From positions 16,998,001 through 17,062,000 of the forward strand of contig NC_134129.1 of assembly GCF_040939455.1 (NCBI RefSeq): 64,000 nucleotides of DNA. Reading direction: 5' to 3'. The notes below the pieces were generated by a model, which saw nothing but the letters and a program-made list of their open reading frames with translations, was not told where the DNA came from and made no database searches. Positions 62,792-64,000 of the stretch are shown here, in pieces. The translations under genes and the position numbers were made by a program. Numbering within the stretch: the first letter of the stretch is position 1; each line of letters starts with the position of its first letter. Source of the stretch: Microcebus murinus. Taxonomy: Eukaryota > Chordata > Mammalia > Primates > Cheirogaleidae.

Positions 62792-64000
62792 CTTGGAAAG
62801 AAAAAGGAGAAAATTCAGTGTCATTTATTTCCAGTACTGCAAAAAGACAAAAAAAAAAAAAAGTTCAGAAGTGAACATAAATGTTTAGACACAATTGAAT
62901 AATACCTCAATTAACTTGATACTTACTAAATAAAAAACAACATGCAATTACTGACCTATCTCCTAGAAATAAAGTCAGACAATAAAGTTAAATTCCCATC
63001 CCAATGTTAAAAGTTCATGAAATTTTCATGTGAACTCCAAGGTAAAACAAATAATCCAGTAGTTGTAAAAGCCTGCCAGCAGTGAACTTGAACTTAATAG
63101 AAAAATATCAATAATGCTAGCAAATTAAACAAATCACACGAGTAGAAGGCAGGTCTCCAATGTAACATGTCCACTTTTCCCTCCCCTTCTCCAGAATTAT
63201 TGGTACAATAAAGCAAGTTCGTGGCAAGAAAATGATAGAAAAGCATCCCAAGGTTTAGTACTTGACAATGTATTTGTCACTTATGCAACAGAGAAAACTA
63301 AAAAAATCTAAGCCCCTCCCCTCTCCCGTTAAACAAACAAAGAACTATCCTATCTTGCAACCTCCAAGTCTGAGATGCCAGAGCCCAACCATACAGCTGA
63401 CAGAGCTCCCTGCAAACACTGCACTACTAAACGGTGCCACAGCACCAGAGGCAGAAGCAGAAATCACACTCCTGAAGAAACACCACCACACCAACGAGCG
63501 AATCCACACACCAGCCCTAATCACTCCAGAATCACACACTGAGTCATAGACAGAAGACAAATGAGGCTCCTCCAGTTTTGCATCCTGCACGATATAAAAC
63601 TGTAAGTTAACCTGGTACGCTTTGAATCTCTAATTTTAAATGTTTTTTATACAGTTTATGCTTGCATAATATTGGGCTATACAAATCCAAGTTGAAAGTT
63701 TATGAGTAATTTCACATCTGAATAAACATCAATAGAAGTATTTTCATAACATACATTACATTCGTTGTTTAACAACGATTACATTCGTTGTTTTTTTTTT
63801 TTTCTTTCCTATCATAAAGCAAAGCTTAGGATGAGCAGAACCCTGAAAAGATACTGTAACTCTCCAACTTATGCTGTTCAGATTTAAAAAAAAAAAAAAA
63901 AGGAAGAGGAGGAGGAGGAGGGGAAAAAAGCACCCTTCACTAGAAGGTTTTATTTGGGACATGTATCAGATCCAAAGAACAGACCCAAAGAGCAGGGGCT
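62792..64000 (-). other. DCUN1D4 intron 1 (partial)
   Basis: The sequence upstream of exon 2 in transcript order. I searched for the 25-base coding part of exon 1 and did not find it, so it lies off the window. A CA-rich segment at about 63300-63550 is open for 95 codons on the plus strand but matches nothing I recognise. A GGA-rich run is at 63902-63922. Confidence 0.85.

Noticed and set aside
62792..64000. DCUN1D4 exon 1 (MHSDAAAVN)
   Set aside because: No minus-strand ATGCATTC-type start followed by a donor in the required phase was found before the window end.

Overview
This is a stretch of a strepsirrhine primate nuclear genome, most likely a lemur. The evidence is fourteen dimeric Alu SINEs. 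Most carry a linker between the two arms (core AATTAATTGGCCAACT) that I know from lemur and galago Alus and not from human Alus. MIR, L2, L1M, MaLR, hAT and Tigger relics complete a typical primate repeat landscape. Nothing suggests bacterial or viral DNA.

The window holds one recognisable protein-coding gene, DCUN1D4 (DCN1-like protein 4, a co-E3 for cullin neddylation), on the minus strand. Ten coding exons were found by translating the minus strand and matching GT-AG splice sites and codon phase. They run from 62791 (exon 2) down to 18219 (stop codon), 854 coding bases in all. Adding the 25 coding bases expected from exon 1, which lies beyond the right edge, gives 879 bases or 292 residues, the length I recall for the human protein. 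All three residues of the cullin-binding DAD patch and the basic nuclear-localisation stretch are present. The 3' UTR runs from 18218 to about 15236, where a reverse-strand AATAAA sits.

Layout from left to right. 1-15235 is intergenic DNA downstream of DCUN1D4: six Alus, an old L1 tail, a MIR split by an Alu, a 0.9 kb polypurine minisatellite (6283-7192), a GC- and CpG-rich zone (about 9.0-12.1 kb), and a possible processed retrocopy (13386-14040). 15236-18274 is the 3' UTR and last coding exon. 18375-62791 contains the other coding exons, separated by introns of 100 bases to 11 kb. These introns hold most of the mobile elements: eight Alus (seven antisense to the gene), L1, L2 and MIR relics, two hAT elements, a Tigger remnant, a probable piggyBac MITE bounded by TTAA, a 207-bp inverted duplication and an L1 fragment with an internal inversion. 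62792-64000 is the beginning of intron 1.

No second gene, tRNA, rRNA, CRISPR array or operon-like structure was found. The most unusual items are the minisatellite with its 332-codon open frame, the TTAA-flanked element, the inverted duplication inside intron 5, and a 72-bp insert flanked by a perfect 15-bp target duplication at 14513-14614. I did not find a convincing new biological system; these are local genomic structures.
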